Assembly (NCBI RefSeq): GCF_009647655.1
Contig: NZ_WJFD01000003.1
Location: forward strand, 682,001 to 746,000
Reading direction: 5' to 3'
DNA length: 64,000 nt
Source of the DNA: Chitinophaga sp. SYP-B3965
GTDB lineage: Bacteria; Bacteroidota; Bacteroidia; Chitinophagales; Chitinophagaceae
The translations under genes were made by a program, and so were the position numbers. Below, piece after piece: positions 35,663 through 45,699 of this stretch; position 1 is the stretch's first letter; each line of letters begins with the position of its first letter. The notes beneath the pieces are model-generated. The model ran no database searches. It was not told the origin of the DNA and saw only the letters and a list, made by a program, of their open reading frames with translations.

Positions 35663-38005
35663 ATGAGAACAGGGTTATTATTTCTACTATTTATCATTAC
35701 CTATAATATATCATTCGCCAGAGAATCAGCGGATAAGGGCACCATCAAAGGAAAAGTGCTCACTACAGACGGCAAACCGGTAGACGGCGCCAGTATCCAG
35801 ATAAAAGGGATACAGGGCGAATTCGTTTCCGGAGAAGATGGCGTTTTCAACGTGCAGCAGATCAGGACCGGCACCCATACATTAAGGGTTTTACTCATCG
35901 GATACGCTCCCGCCACCCTGGAAGTAACCGTAAAAAAGGACGAGGTAACACAAGTGACTGTACAGCTGGAAGTTACACATCAGCAACTCAACGAAGTAAC
36001 CATCACCGCCGGTTACAACAAATTCAACAAAAAAGAAACGGACGACATTGCCCGCCTGCCTATTAAGAACATCGAAAATCCGCAGGTATATACCATCGTT
36101 ACCAAAGAGATCATCAAGGAACAACTGGCCACAGACTATAACAGCATCTTCAAAAATATTCCAGGTGCCGGTGTACCCATTGTATATAATCAGGGTAGAA
36201 GCGCATTGCTCGCCAGGGGTTTTGTTACAGCCAATATGATCCGCAACAGTATTTCCGGTTTTGTGTATACGAATATAGATCCCGCCAACCTGGAAGTACT
36301 GCAAGCTATAAAAGGCCCTTCCGGCACACTCTTCAACAGCAGCCAGATCTCTTTCGGCGGCCTCTTCAACCGGGTCACCAAAAAACCCAATGAAGCCAGA
36401 AAAGGAGAGATCAGTTACTCTGCCGGCAGCTATAACCTCAACCGCCTCACTTTCGATGTGAACAGTCCGCTCAATGAAGAAAAAACGGTACTGTTGCGTG
36501 TAAATGGCGCTTTGCATTCTGAACAAAGTTTCCAGGATGCAGGTTTTACCCGCAGCCTGATGCTGGCCCCCAGCCTGGTGTATAAAGTAGACGACAAACT
36601 TACCCTCCTCCTGGATGTGGAAGCATCTACTTTCAATGCCACCTCTCCCATTCGTTATGCACCTGCAAAAAACGGGAAGATCAAAAATATTGAAGACCTG
36701 GGTATGGACCCTAAACGTTCCTTCACGAACAACTCGCTGGATTACGTAACAAAACAGTTCAATACCTTCGGCCAGATCAACTACCAGATCAACAGCCAGT
36801 GGAAGCTGCAAACCAATTTCACCCGCACCTTCTCTACCACCGTTGGTTATGTGAGCCAGTTGATAGGAATATCCGACAGCACTTTACAACCAAGCATACA
36901 AAAAGAGAACTTCCCCTACAATGGTACAGAGATCCAGCAGAACCTGATAGGTGATTTCAAGATCGGCAAACTGCGCAACCGCATAGTAGTAGGTTTTGAC
37001 TTCTATAACCAGCGCAGCGACAGGAATACACCCACTGCTTTACTGCCCGTTATAAACTTCAAACGCCCCGGTGCTGCTTACAATAATATCAATGCAGACA
37101 GGGTGGACTCTATTGCAGCCACCGCCAAGTATGATATCTACCGCACCAATCAATCTACCTACAGCGTTTACGCATCAGACGTAATTAATATCACCTCCAA
37201 ACTGAATGTGATGTTAAGCCTTCGTGCAGATCGTTATGTAGACAGAGGTACTTACCGTCCCGCATTCGATACCGCCAGTGGCGCATTTTCTCAGAATGCA
37301 TTGTCTCCTAAGCTGGGTATCGTATATGAGATCGTGAAAGACAAAGTATCTATGTTCGGTAACTACATGAATGGTTTCAATAACATCACCGGTCAGAATT
37401 TTGAAGGAACTACCTTTAAACCTCAACAAGCCAACCAGTGGGAAGTGGGGGTAAAACTGGATGTGCTCAATCACAAACTCAGCAGTACCATCAGCTACTA
37501 TAATATTGATGTAAGCAATATGACCCGCGTAGACCTGGACCACCCTGATTTCAACATCCAGGATGGTACACAGGTGAGCAAAGGACTGGAAGCAGAAGTG
37601 ATCGCAAACCCTTTCAGCGGTTTCAATATCGTGGCGGGTTATACTTATAACGACAGCAAAATGACCCGTTCAGATAAAAGCATAGAAGGTTTAAGACCTG
37701 CCAGCTCAGGCCCTGAACACCTGGCCAATTTCTGGATGAGCTACCGCCTGATGAGAGGCGCCGCTAAAGGATTAGGTTTTGGAATTGGTGGTAACTACGG
37801 CAGTTCTTCCTTCCAGACAAACACGGCTACATTTGTATTTAATATTCCTTCCTACACCATATTCGATGCTACCGTTTATTACGATAAACCAACCTTCCGT
37901 TTCGGTGTAAAAGTAGATAACCTTACAAATGAAAAATACTGGTCACCCCGCCTGGCACCACAAATGCCAACCAGGGTTACCGCAAACGTTACGTTCAGAT
38001 TTTAA
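35663..38005 (+). CDS. TonB-dependent siderophore-type receptor
   Basis: 780 residues; signal peptide ending NISFA. A carboxypeptidase-D-like domain (GKVLTTDGKPVDGASIQIKG) precedes a plug of the ferrichrome/FhuA type, with VYTIVTKEIIKEQLATDY, ALLARGFVTANMIRN and LEVLQAIKGPSGTLF. The barrel ends in RVTANVTFRF. It lacks the SusC signature and has no SusD partner. The gene downstream, 3 bases away, is a PepSY-TM protein, a combination seen with ferric siderophore uptake and reduction. A short inverted repeat ATTTGC-N4-GCAAAT (35635-35650) precedes the start. I saw no convincing Fur box. Confidence 0.9.
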   Translation: MRTGLLFLLFIITYNISFARESADKGTIKGKVLTTDGKPVDGASIQIKGIQGEFVSGEDGVFNVQQIRTGTHTLRVLLIGYAPATLEVTVKKDEVTQVTVQLEVTHQQLNEVTITAGYNKFNKKETDDIARLPIKNIENPQVYTIVTKEIIKEQLATDYNSIFKNIPGAGVPIVYNQGRSALLARGFVTANMIRNSISGFVYTNIDPANLEVLQAIKGPSGTLFNSSQISFGGLFNRVTKKPNEARKGEISYSAGSYNLNRLTFDVNSPLNEEKTVLLRVNGALHSEQSFQDAGFTRSLMLAPSLVYKVDDKLTLLLDVEASTFNATSPIRYAPAKNGKIKNIEDLGMDPKRSFTNNSLDYVTKQFNTFGQINYQINSQWKLQTNFTRTFSTTVGYVSQLIGISDSTLQPSIQKENFPYNGTEIQQNLIGDFKIGKLRNRIVVGFDFYNQRSDRNTPTALLPVINFKRPGAAYNNINADRVDSIAATAKYDIYRTNQSTYSVYASDVINITSKLNVMLSLRADRYVDRGTYRPAFDTASGAFSQNALSPKLGIVYEIVKDKVSMFGNYMNGFNNITGQNFEGTTFKPQQANQWEVGVKLDVLNHKLSSTISYYNIDVSNMTRVDLDHPDFNIQDGTQVSKGLEAEVIANPFSGFNIVAGYTYNDSKMTRSDKSIEGLRPASSGPEHLANFWMSYRLMRGAAKGLGFGIGGNYGSSSFQTNTATFVFNIPSYTIFDATVYYDKPTFRFGVKVDNLTNEKYWSPRLAPQMPTRVTANVTFRF

Positions 38006-38008
38006 AGG

Positions 38009-39205
38009 ATGAAGAAGAAGAAACAAACGTTTAAAAATATCGTACGTCAAATACACCTCTGGCTCGGATTATCATCCGGGCTTGTGGTTGTTATAGTGGC
38101 CCTCACCGGAGCCATGTACGTATTTGAAGAAGAAGGCAGGCAATTGTTCCAGCATAAATACTACCACATCCCGGAAAGTAATATCAACATTCCCCGGCTG
38201 CCCGTAGATAAAATGCAGGAAACGGTCACCGCACGTTATCCTAAAGAAAAGATCACCAGCATCCGTTTCCAGGAAACAAAAGATGCTGCGTTCATCTTCT
38301 TCATGGAAAAACGATATGTATCTGTTGATCCTACCACCGCTCAGATCATTGGTGTAAGGAACAAAAATGCAGATTTCTTCACCGTGATCCTGAAGATCCA
38401 TATGGAATTATATATGGGCGAAGTAGGCAAAGAGATCATCCGCTGGAATGTGCTGATCTTCTTCCTGATGTGTGTAAGCGGACTGATCTTATGGTTCCCG
38501 AAACAATTAAAGTTCTTCAAACAGGCCACCCGCATCAACTTTAAAACAAAGAATTACAAACGTCTCAACTGGGACCTGCACAGTGTGCTCGGCTTTTATG
38601 CCTTACTCTTCCTCACCGTTATTTCCCTCACCGGCATGTTCTGGGTTTTTGACACAGCAAAAGAAGTGGCGGCAGGAATATTCGGCGGCACAACAGAATA
38701 TAACGCTAAAAGGAAACCCATCAAACCGGAATCAATGGGCCACTTCACCTTGCAGGATGCCTATAACGCAGCCACACAGGATTTCCCCGGCGCCAAAGAA
38801 ACTTTCATCACACCGTATAATGATAAGGATGCCAACATCCGCATTACCATGCGGTACCCTTACAGCATTATCCGTAAACAGAATACGCTGTATTACAGTG
38901 CCAACACAGGTAAGCTGGTATTCTCCGAACTGTATAAAAATTATACCGGTTACGCTGCAGTAGCCAGAACTAATTTCGATTTCCACACTGGCCGGATCAG
39001 GGCTTTAGGCATAGGCAGCAAGATCGTTTATTTCCTGGTGGCTTTAATTGCAGCTTCCTTACCCATCACAGGTTTTCTCGTTTGGTGGGGAAGAAAGAAA
39101 AAGAAGAAATTACCTGCTCCTGCAAAACATAGGATTGTTAAAACAGTGAAGGTTTCACCAATGATAGAAAAAGAAGAAGCTGTTAAAAACTTCTCTGCGA
39201 ATTAG
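38009..39205 (+). CDS. PepSY-TM family protein, possible ferrisiderophore reductase
   Basis: 398 residues. The layout is of the PepSY-associated membrane family: VRQIHLWLGLSSGLVVVIVALTGAMYVFEEE (first membrane segment), a PepSY-type extracytoplasmic segment, a second pair around WDLHSVLGFYALLFLTVISLTGMFWVFD, and a C-terminal segment FDFHTGRIRALGIGSKIVYFLVALIAAS before a Lys-rich tail. Histidines near the membrane ends could bind heme. PiuB/FoxB-type relatives reduce imported ferric siderophores; the role here is inferred from the preceding TonB receptor gene, 3 bases away. Its 3' end overlaps the convergent Crp/Fnr remnant. Confidence 0.85.
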   Translation: MKKKKQTFKNIVRQIHLWLGLSSGLVVVIVALTGAMYVFEEEGRQLFQHKYYHIPESNINIPRLPVDKMQETVTARYPKEKITSIRFQETKDAAFIFFMEKRYVSVDPTTAQIIGVRNKNADFFTVILKIHMELYMGEVGKEIIRWNVLIFFLMCVSGLILWFPKQLKFFKQATRINFKTKNYKRLNWDLHSVLGFYALLFLTVISLTGMFWVFDTAKEVAAGIFGGTTEYNAKRKPIKPESMGHFTLQDAYNAATQDFPGAKETFITPYNDKDANIRITMRYPYSIIRKQNTLYYSANTGKLVFSELYKNYTGYAAVARTNFDFHTGRIRALGIGSKIVYFLVALIAASLPITGFLVWWGRKKKKKLPAPAKHRIVKTVKVSPMIEKEEAVKNFSAN

Positions 39206-39446
39206 CCTTCACTAACCAAAAGCCCCGGTGAACATCCTTGCCCTTGTTGTTGAACCAAAGCCGAAGACATCCCTTTTCAATATAATATGCTTTCCGGGAA
39301 ACATCTCCTTCCCGTAGCAATACCGTTCTGGCAGGAATTTCTTCCCGCTGGAATAAGTGTTCAAACTTCCCCCAATCAGGTTGTTCTGATGACAGCATTT
39401 CATAAATATACGGTGAGTTATGTATATTCGTTGATAAAGGCCACAT
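39183..39446 (-). pseudogene. Truncated Crp/Fnr-family regulator remnant
   Basis: 87 codons. The middle part (REEIPARTVLLREGDVSRKAYYIEKGCLRLWF) is the start of a cyclic-nucleotide-binding domain as in Bacteroidota Crp/Fnr proteins. After NNKGKDV the expected continuation is lost and an unrelated tail HRGFWLVKANSQRSF runs into a stop inside the PepSY-TM gene. The rest of the sensor domain and the whole helix-turn-helix are missing. It looks like a 3' deletion rather than a frameshift, as no other frame restores homology nearby. Probably non-functional. With the surrounding sequence it fills the 259-base gap before the GTG start at 39465. Confidence 0.7.
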
Positions 39447-39464
39447 TCCACTAATCTAAATCGC

Positions 39465-42353
39465 GTGAAGAAGTTTGTTTCCACGATATATTCTCTGATT
39501 CTTTGCTTATGCGTTTATGGGCAAAATCAAACAGCATTACCACAGATCGTTAACTACCACAGCTACGATTATAAAGCGGGCGTGCAGAACTGGGCCATTG
39601 AACAAGGTCCTGATGGAATATTATATTTTGGCAACAGCGAAGGTCTCCTCTCATTCGACGGGAAATACTGGAGGAGATATCAATTACCCAACCAAACCAT
39701 CGTCCGCTCCATTAAAATAGCCGAAGACGGAAAGATCTACGTAGGTGGCCAGGATGAGATCGGTTACTTCTTCCCAGACGAACAGGGCCGCCTGGTATAT
39801 CATTCCCTGAAGAAATTATTGCCTCCCGCAGAAGATCATTTTCCCGATATATGGAACATTGCCATTTTAAATGAACAGGTATTTTTCCGTTCCAGGAACC
39901 AGATCTTTCAGCTGAAAGACGGCGTGATCAGTGTTTATAAACCTGCCACGAGGTGGGATTTCCTGGGAGATGCCAATAACCAGTTGTTTGCACAGGAATA
40001 TAATAAAGGACTGGTGATCTATGACAACGGTGTCTGGAAACCTTACTGCAACGATCCCATCCTGGACGAAACACCTATCACCTCCATCCTGGAATACGGC
40101 AAAGATACCCTGCTGATCTCTACACTTAAAAAAGGCGTCTACTTCCTCCATAATAATATACTCACGCCCAAAACCACCAGTATAGACAACATCTTCACGC
40201 ACGATCGCCTCTATTGTACCGTGAAAGTAAATGAGGACTGGTTTGCATTTGGCACCAATTCTTCCGGCATCTTCATTGTAGACAGGAATGGAAAACTCAT
40301 CCAGACCTACTCCTACCAGGAAGGCCTGCAAAAGAATAATATCAGGTGTTTGCGCCTGGACAGGAATAAGAACCTCTGGATAGGACTCGACGATGGCATT
40401 GACCAGATCGCTATCAACAGTGCTGTTAAATATATCTACCCGGACAAAAAGAAACAGATCACAGGTTATGCTTCCCGCATCTTCCGGGACAGATTATATA
40501 TCGGCACTTCCAACGGCGTGTATTCTTCTCCCATCGATCTCACCAAAAAGGACCTCAGTTTATCTGAAAGCGCTTTTACTGAAGTGAGTAATACCACCGG
40601 CCAGGTATGGAGCCTGGAAGAGATCAACGATCATCTGCTGGTGGGTCATGAAGATGGAGGATTTACCATTAATGGCAGCACCGCCACAAAACTCTATGCC
40701 GCAGCAGGGTCCTGGTTATTCAAACCAGCCTCCCAGGTTTTCCCTGCCGGCCATATTATTGTAGGTACCTACACCGGCCTCCGGCACATCAAATTTGATC
40801 AGCAGGATTTTAAAGATATGGGCCGCCTGGATGGCGTTTTTGCATCCCTCCGTTTCATCACCTTCGAAAGTAATTCTTCCACCGTTTGGGCCTCTCACCC
40901 AAATCAGGGTATCTACAGGATCCAGCTTTCGCCGGATTTCAGCAAGATCGTGAGCTCCCGGTTATACGACAGTAAATCAGGTTTGCCCGGTAATAATGGT
41001 AATTATATATACCGCATCAAAAACAGGATCGTCGTAACAGCATTAAGTGGTGTGTATGAATTCAACCCCTCCTCCAACCGGTTTGAATTGTCCCCCACGC
41101 TGCACCCCATCCTAAAAGACCAGGATATCCAGTACCTGCATGAGGACAAAGACGGCAACATCTGGTTCATCACTCATAAAAAAGTAGGGGTAGTTGATTT
41201 TCATAAACCCGCGGACGGCAAAGATTACTCCGTGGTGTATTTCCCGGAACTGAACGGGATCATACTCAGCGGATATGAATCCATCTACTCCTGGAATGAC
41301 GAGAACATCTTCATCGCCGCCTATAAAGGCATCATTCATGTGAATTATAAAAAATACAGCAACCAGATCACCCAACCGGATGTATTCCTGGGGCAGGTAA
41401 GACTTTCTGGTCTGCAGGACAGCCTTTTATATGGTGGTTACGGCAATCGCAATACCACCGTGCAGCTGGGCAGCAAGCTCAACTCTCTTCATTTTGAATA
41501 TTCCTCCACCATGTTTGAGCAGCTGCGGAACATTGAATTCAGCTACCAGCTGGTGGGGTTCGATAAAGAATGGTCTGCCTGGAGTACCAAAAGCGAAAAG
41601 GATTACACCAATCTCCCTCCCGGAAAATATACCTTTTCTGTAAAGGCCCGGAACAACCTGGGCAGTGAATCCGCCCCCATAAATTATACGTTCGAAGTAC
41701 AACGTGCCTGGTATAACAGCTATTGGATCTACGGATTATACATATGCCTGCTGGCAGGGATCATCTATCTCGTATTCAGATGGCAGCAGAAAAAACACCT
41801 GGCAGAACAACAGCACCTCAACTATTTACACCAGCTGGTACTGGACAGAAATGAGAAAGAGATCATCAAACTGAAAAACGAAAAGCTGGAAACGGACATC
41901 AATTTCAAGAACAGGGAACTGCTCACCATGACCATCAACCTCGTACAAAGAGGAGAAGTGCTCACAAAGATCAAAGAGATCATTTCCTCCCTGATGAAAA
42001 AAGATACTTCTGACGATAGCTCCCCCGCCTACCGGAATTTATTAAAGCTGATCCGAGAAGTGGAAAAGAGCAATGAGGACTGGGATCAGTTTGCCATCCA
42101 CTTCAACAATGTAAATATAGATTTCTTCAATACCCTCAAACAGGCCTACCCGGACCTCACCGCCAACGACCTGAAATTATGCGCTTATCTCAGAATGAAC
42201 CTCTCCTCCAAAGAGATTGCCCAGCTCCTCAACATCACCCTCAAGGCTGTTGAAATTGCCCGGTACCGACTGAGAAAGAAACTACTACTACTCCCGGATA
42301 CCAACCTGGCAGACTTCCTCACCCATCTCCCCAAAAGCCCCGTAAGCATCTAA
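39465..42353 (+). CDS. Membrane one-component regulator: periplasmic propeller, Y_Y_Y, LuxR-type HTH
   Basis: 962 residues, starting with GTG and a signal peptide (MKKFVSTIYSLILCLCVYGQ). Residues about 21-670 are beta-propeller sensor repeats (WAIEQGPDGILYFGNSEGLLSF, LRLDRNKNLWIGLDDGIDQI). About 675-735 is a Y_Y_Y domain (YSSTMFEQLRNIEFSYQLVGFD). A membrane segment lies about 753-773, followed by a coiled coil and, at about 898-942, a helix-turn-helix (NDLKLCAYLRMNLSSKEIAQLLN). No kinase or receiver domain is present, so it should bind DNA directly from the inner membrane. It precedes a SusC/SusD pair, and duplicated operator-like blocks lie between them. Confidence 0.92.
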   Translation: MKKFVSTIYSLILCLCVYGQNQTALPQIVNYHSYDYKAGVQNWAIEQGPDGILYFGNSEGLLSFDGKYWRRYQLPNQTIVRSIKIAEDGKIYVGGQDEIGYFFPDEQGRLVYHSLKKLLPPAEDHFPDIWNIAILNEQVFFRSRNQIFQLKDGVISVYKPATRWDFLGDANNQLFAQEYNKGLVIYDNGVWKPYCNDPILDETPITSILEYGKDTLLISTLKKGVYFLHNNILTPKTTSIDNIFTHDRLYCTVKVNEDWFAFGTNSSGIFIVDRNGKLIQTYSYQEGLQKNNIRCLRLDRNKNLWIGLDDGIDQIAINSAVKYIYPDKKKQITGYASRIFRDRLYIGTSNGVYSSPIDLTKKDLSLSESAFTEVSNTTGQVWSLEEINDHLLVGHEDGGFTINGSTATKLYAAAGSWLFKPASQVFPAGHIIVGTYTGLRHIKFDQQDFKDMGRLDGVFASLRFITFESNSSTVWASHPNQGIYRIQLSPDFSKIVSSRLYDSKSGLPGNNGNYIYRIKNRIVVTALSGVYEFNPSSNRFELSPTLHPILKDQDIQYLHEDKDGNIWFITHKKVGVVDFHKPADGKDYSVVYFPELNGIILSGYESIYSWNDENIFIAAYKGIIHVNYKKYSNQITQPDVFLGQVRLSGLQDSLLYGGYGNRNTTVQLGSKLNSLHFEYSSTMFEQLRNIEFSYQLVGFDKEWSAWSTKSEKDYTNLPPGKYTFSVKARNNLGSESAPINYTFEVQRAWYNSYWIYGLYICLLAGIIYLVFRWQQKKHLAEQQHLNYLHQLVLDRNEKEIIKLKNEKLETDINFKNRELLTMTINLVQRGEVLTKIKEIISSLMKKDTSDDSSPAYRNLLKLIREVEKSNEDWDQFAIHFNNVNIDFFNTLKQAYPDLTANDLKLCAYLRMNLSSKEIAQLLNITLKAVEIARYRLRKKLLLLPDTNLADFLTHLPKSPVSI

Positions 42354-42368
42354 TAAATTGTTTATCAA

Positions 42369-42454
42369 TCAATTAACCTACTGTTGTAGGGGCATTGTAG
42401 TGCTTAAAGTCCGTAGTGTTCAATTAATCTTTCCATTGTAGGGTTTAAGTAGTG
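42369..42454. promoter_or_regulatory. Duplicated operator-like block upstream of the second SusC
   Basis: Two 34-35-base blocks (42369-42402 and 42420-42454) share TCAATTAA, TTGTAGGG and GTAGTG in the same order, offset by 51-52 bases. Within each block the GTAG elements are 11 bases apart. An extra CCGTAGTG lies at 42411-42418. The blocks end about 145 bases before the SusC start and are the best candidate sites for the regulator encoded just upstream. The remaining 145 bases hold no further signal I can name. Confidence 0.6.
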
Positions 42455-42599
42455 GCCCATCAAAAACATTCAGTCTCTCTTCTCTCTATTTTTATTCTCC
42501 CGGTTAAATCTAGCTGGCGGCAACTCTTTTTTATTCCCACACTGACGTTAAAAATCTATTGATCCACGTAAAAATTCCTAACGAACAAGTCTTAATTCC

Positions 42600-45500
42600 A
42601 TGATTAAAAACATTACAATTCAGCGCTTCAGGCAGCTGACTATTGCCTGTCTCCTTCTGGCAGCATTTGTGTTTCCCAACAGTCTCCATGCACAAGGCAT
42701 CACTGTTTCTGGTATTGTAAAAGATGAGAAAGGAGAACTTTTACCGGGTGTAGTTGTCCGGGTTAAAGGAACTTCCACAGGTACTACCTCTGGTGCTGGT
42801 GGTAAATACTCCATTAATACCGGCATCGATAATGCTACACTTATTTTTTCCTTTATAGGATATGCCACCCAGGAAGTAGCCGTTGCCGGAAGAACTGGCA
42901 TAGACGTTACCCTCGCTTCCAGCGAAAAATCCCTGGAACAGGTAGTAGTGGTAGGTTACGGCTCCATCCGCAAAAGCGACATCACCGGATCTATTTCCTC
43001 CGTTACCTCCAAAGAGATCAAAGCCATTCCGGCAGCATCTCTTTCTCAGGCACTGGAAGGAAGGGCTGCCGGGGTGAAAGTATCCCAGTCTTCCAATGCA
43101 CCCGGTGGTGGGATGACCATCCGTATCCGCGGAGGTAACTCTATCCAGGGAGGTAACGAACCATTGTATGTAGTGGATGGCTATCCATTATATAATGAAA
43201 GCGGCCCCGCCATCAATCCTAACGATATAGAATCTATGGAAATACTGAAAGATGCATCCGCCACCGCTATCTATGGATCAAGAGGAGCGAACGGTGTGAT
43301 CATCATTCAAACAAAAAGAGGAAGGGCCGGCAGGAACAACATCCAGTTCGAAAGTTATTATGGTGTGCAAACCGTCCGCAAAAAGCTGGACCTCCTGAAT
43401 GCCACACAACTGGCCACCCTTGTAAATGATGGAATAAAAACGATAAACGCTGATAACCCAACAGGTCCTCAAAGACCCCTCACCTTCACGGATGCACAGA
43501 TTGCAGCAATGGGAGCTGGTACAGACTGGCAGGATGAAATTTTCCAGGACGCCCCCATGCAAAACTATCAGTTGACGTTTTCAGGTGGTAGCGAAAAAAC
43601 ACAATACGCCATTTCTGCTAACTATTTTGATCAGCAGGGTATTGTGATCAATTCTGGTTTTGGCCGCGGATCCGTTCGTATGAACCTTGATCAGGAGATC
43701 AACAGCCGGTTTAAACTGAGCAGCAGTTTAACTGTTAGCCGCAGCAGAGGTAAATCTGTGAATACAGATGGAGATGGTGGAGCAGGTGCCGGTGTTGTTT
43801 ATGGTGCACTCAATTTCTCTCCTACCGTTCCGGTAAGAGCAGCCGATGGTACTTACACCATCAACAACCGCCCCGGAGGTATCCTCATCAGTAACCCCGT
43901 GGCTATGGCCAATGAAACCAGTAACAATGCCACCGGCACCCGTTTACTGGGTAACATTTCCGGTGAATACAAAATACTGGAAGGCCTGGTGTTTAAAATG
44001 TTATGGGGCGCCAACATCAACTATAACAAAACCAATTTCTACCTGCCAAGAACAGTGTATTCTGGTTTGGCCGCTAACGGAAACGCATCTATCTATGCTA
44101 CCCAATATGGCGAATGGCTGAATGAAAATACCTTAAGCTACAGGAAAACGTTCAACAAGATCCATAAGATCAATGTACTGGCTGGTTACACTTTCCAAAC
44201 CGCCAACTTTGAAGATGTACGTGCCAATGCACAAAACTTCTCTAACGACATCCTGGTGTACAATAACCTGGGTACCGCGCAGCAAACCAATACCGGCACT
44301 TCCAACAAGAACGACTGGTCACTGCGTTCTTACATCGGACGGATCAATTATGACCTGAAAGAAAAATACCTTTTAACCCTCACCGGCCGGATAGATGGTT
44401 CTTCCCGTTTCGGAGAAGGTAACAAGAAGGCCTTCTTCCCTTCAGGATCTGTTGCATGGCGTGTTTCCAATGAATCATTCATGCACAATGTAAAAGCAGT
44501 AAGTGATCTGAAGATCCGTGCCAGTTATGGATTAACCGGTAACCAGGAAATTGGTCAGTACCAGTCACTGGGAGGATTAACCACACAGAACTATAACTTC
44601 GGTAATGTCCTCACTGTAGGCTATGCACCTAACCGGATCGGTAACCCCAAACTGAAATGGGAAACCACCGCACAGGCAGATATCGGTATAGATTTCGGTT
44701 TATTCAATAACCGTATCCAGATCACCGCAGACTGGTATCAGAAGAAAACAAAAGACCTGCTGTATAACGTATCACTACCCATCACATCCGGTTACAACAC
44801 CTCCCTCCAGAACATTGGCAAGGTGAAGAACACAGGAACAGAGTTATCCATTAACTCCACCAACCTCACCGGCGAATTCCAATGGAACACCAGCTTCAAT
44901 ATCTCTTACAACAAAAATGAGATCCTGGACCTGGGTGATGTAACAGGAGATATCCCTTCCGGTGGCGCCAGCGGACACTTGCAATTAGGTAACTCAGGTA
45001 TCTTACGCGTAGGCCAGCCAATTGGTGTTTTCTATGGCCTGGTAACAGATGGTATTTTCCAGAATGCGGATGAGATTTCAAAGTCTGCACAGAAAACAGC
45101 TAAACCAGGAGAACGCAGATTTAAAGACATTAACCCGGATGGTGTGATCAACTCATCAGACCGTGTGATCCTTGGCCATGCGCAACCTGATTATACTTTT
45201 GGCTTCACGAACAATTTTTCTTTTAAAGGATTTGACCTGAGCGTATTCTTCCAGGGAGTAGAAGGTAACAGCATCTTCAACCTCAACCGTTTTGAACTGG
45301 AATCACAAACAGGTGTAAGTAATCAGCTGGCCTCTGTACTGGATCGCTGGACGCCTACCAATCCAAGCAATACCATTCCCCGCGCCAGTGCAAACGGTCA
45401 GCCTTACCAGGTTACCAGCCGCCAGGTAGAAGATGGTTCTTACATCCGTCTGCGCAATATACAGCTGGCTTATAATTTCCCTGCCAACCTGCTCAAACGT

Positions 45501-45680
45501 GCCGGTTTAACCAACGTGAAGATCTATGTGAGCGCACAAAACCTGCTCACCTTTTCAGACTACTCCGGATACGATCCTGAAGTAAGCCGCTTTGGCCAGG
45601 ACAATCTCAGTCAGGGTACTGACTATGGTAGCTATCCTGCTGCTAAAATATTCCTGGTGGGTCTTAATATCGGTTTGTAA
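42600..45680 (+). CDS. SusC/RagA TonB-dependent receptor, no STN domain
   Basis: 1026 residues. Signal peptide to about residue 32 (FPNSLHAQ), carboxypeptidase-D-like domain about 33-110 (VSGIVKDEKGELLPGVVV), TonB-box-like LEQVVVVGYG at about 112-121, plug with GGGMTIRIRGGNSIQGGNEP and YVVDGYPLY, and a 22-strand-type barrel ending LVGLNIGL. Without an STN domain it is not expected to signal through an anti-sigma factor; control more likely comes from the propeller regulator upstream. The SusD partner follows after 19 bases. Together they import an unidentified glycan. Confidence 0.95.
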   Translation: MIKNITIQRFRQLTIACLLLAAFVFPNSLHAQGITVSGIVKDEKGELLPGVVVRVKGTSTGTTSGAGGKYSINTGIDNATLIFSFIGYATQEVAVAGRTGIDVTLASSEKSLEQVVVVGYGSIRKSDITGSISSVTSKEIKAIPAASLSQALEGRAAGVKVSQSSNAPGGGMTIRIRGGNSIQGGNEPLYVVDGYPLYNESGPAINPNDIESMEILKDASATAIYGSRGANGVIIIQTKRGRAGRNNIQFESYYGVQTVRKKLDLLNATQLATLVNDGIKTINADNPTGPQRPLTFTDAQIAAMGAGTDWQDEIFQDAPMQNYQLTFSGGSEKTQYAISANYFDQQGIVINSGFGRGSVRMNLDQEINSRFKLSSSLTVSRSRGKSVNTDGDGGAGAGVVYGALNFSPTVPVRAADGTYTINNRPGGILISNPVAMANETSNNATGTRLLGNISGEYKILEGLVFKMLWGANINYNKTNFYLPRTVYSGLAANGNASIYATQYGEWLNENTLSYRKTFNKIHKINVLAGYTFQTANFEDVRANAQNFSNDILVYNNLGTAQQTNTGTSNKNDWSLRSYIGRINYDLKEKYLLTLTGRIDGSSRFGEGNKKAFFPSGSVAWRVSNESFMHNVKAVSDLKIRASYGLTGNQEIGQYQSLGGLTTQNYNFGNVLTVGYAPNRIGNPKLKWETTAQADIGIDFGLFNNRIQITADWYQKKTKDLLYNVSLPITSGYNTSLQNIGKVKNTGTELSINSTNLTGEFQWNTSFNISYNKNEILDLGDVTGDIPSGGASGHLQLGNSGILRVGQPIGVFYGLVTDGIFQNADEISKSAQKTAKPGERRFKDINPDGVINSSDRVILGHAQPDYTFGFTNNFSFKGFDLSVFFQGVEGNSIFNLNRFELESQTGVSNQLASVLDRWTPTNPSNTIPRASANGQPYQVTSRQVEDGSYIRLRNIQLAYNFPANLLKRAGLTNVKIYVSAQNLLTFSDYSGYDPEVSRFGQDNLSQGTDYGSYPAAKIFLVGLNIGL

Positions 45681-45699
45681 TTAAAAGAATTTATTAAAA

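Noticed and set aside
35891..36811. A 306-codon open frame antisense to the siderophore receptor gene
   Set aside because: It is fully antisense to a clear TonB receptor and shows no family features; other long antisense frames in GH92 and SusC genes are explained the same way by codon bias.
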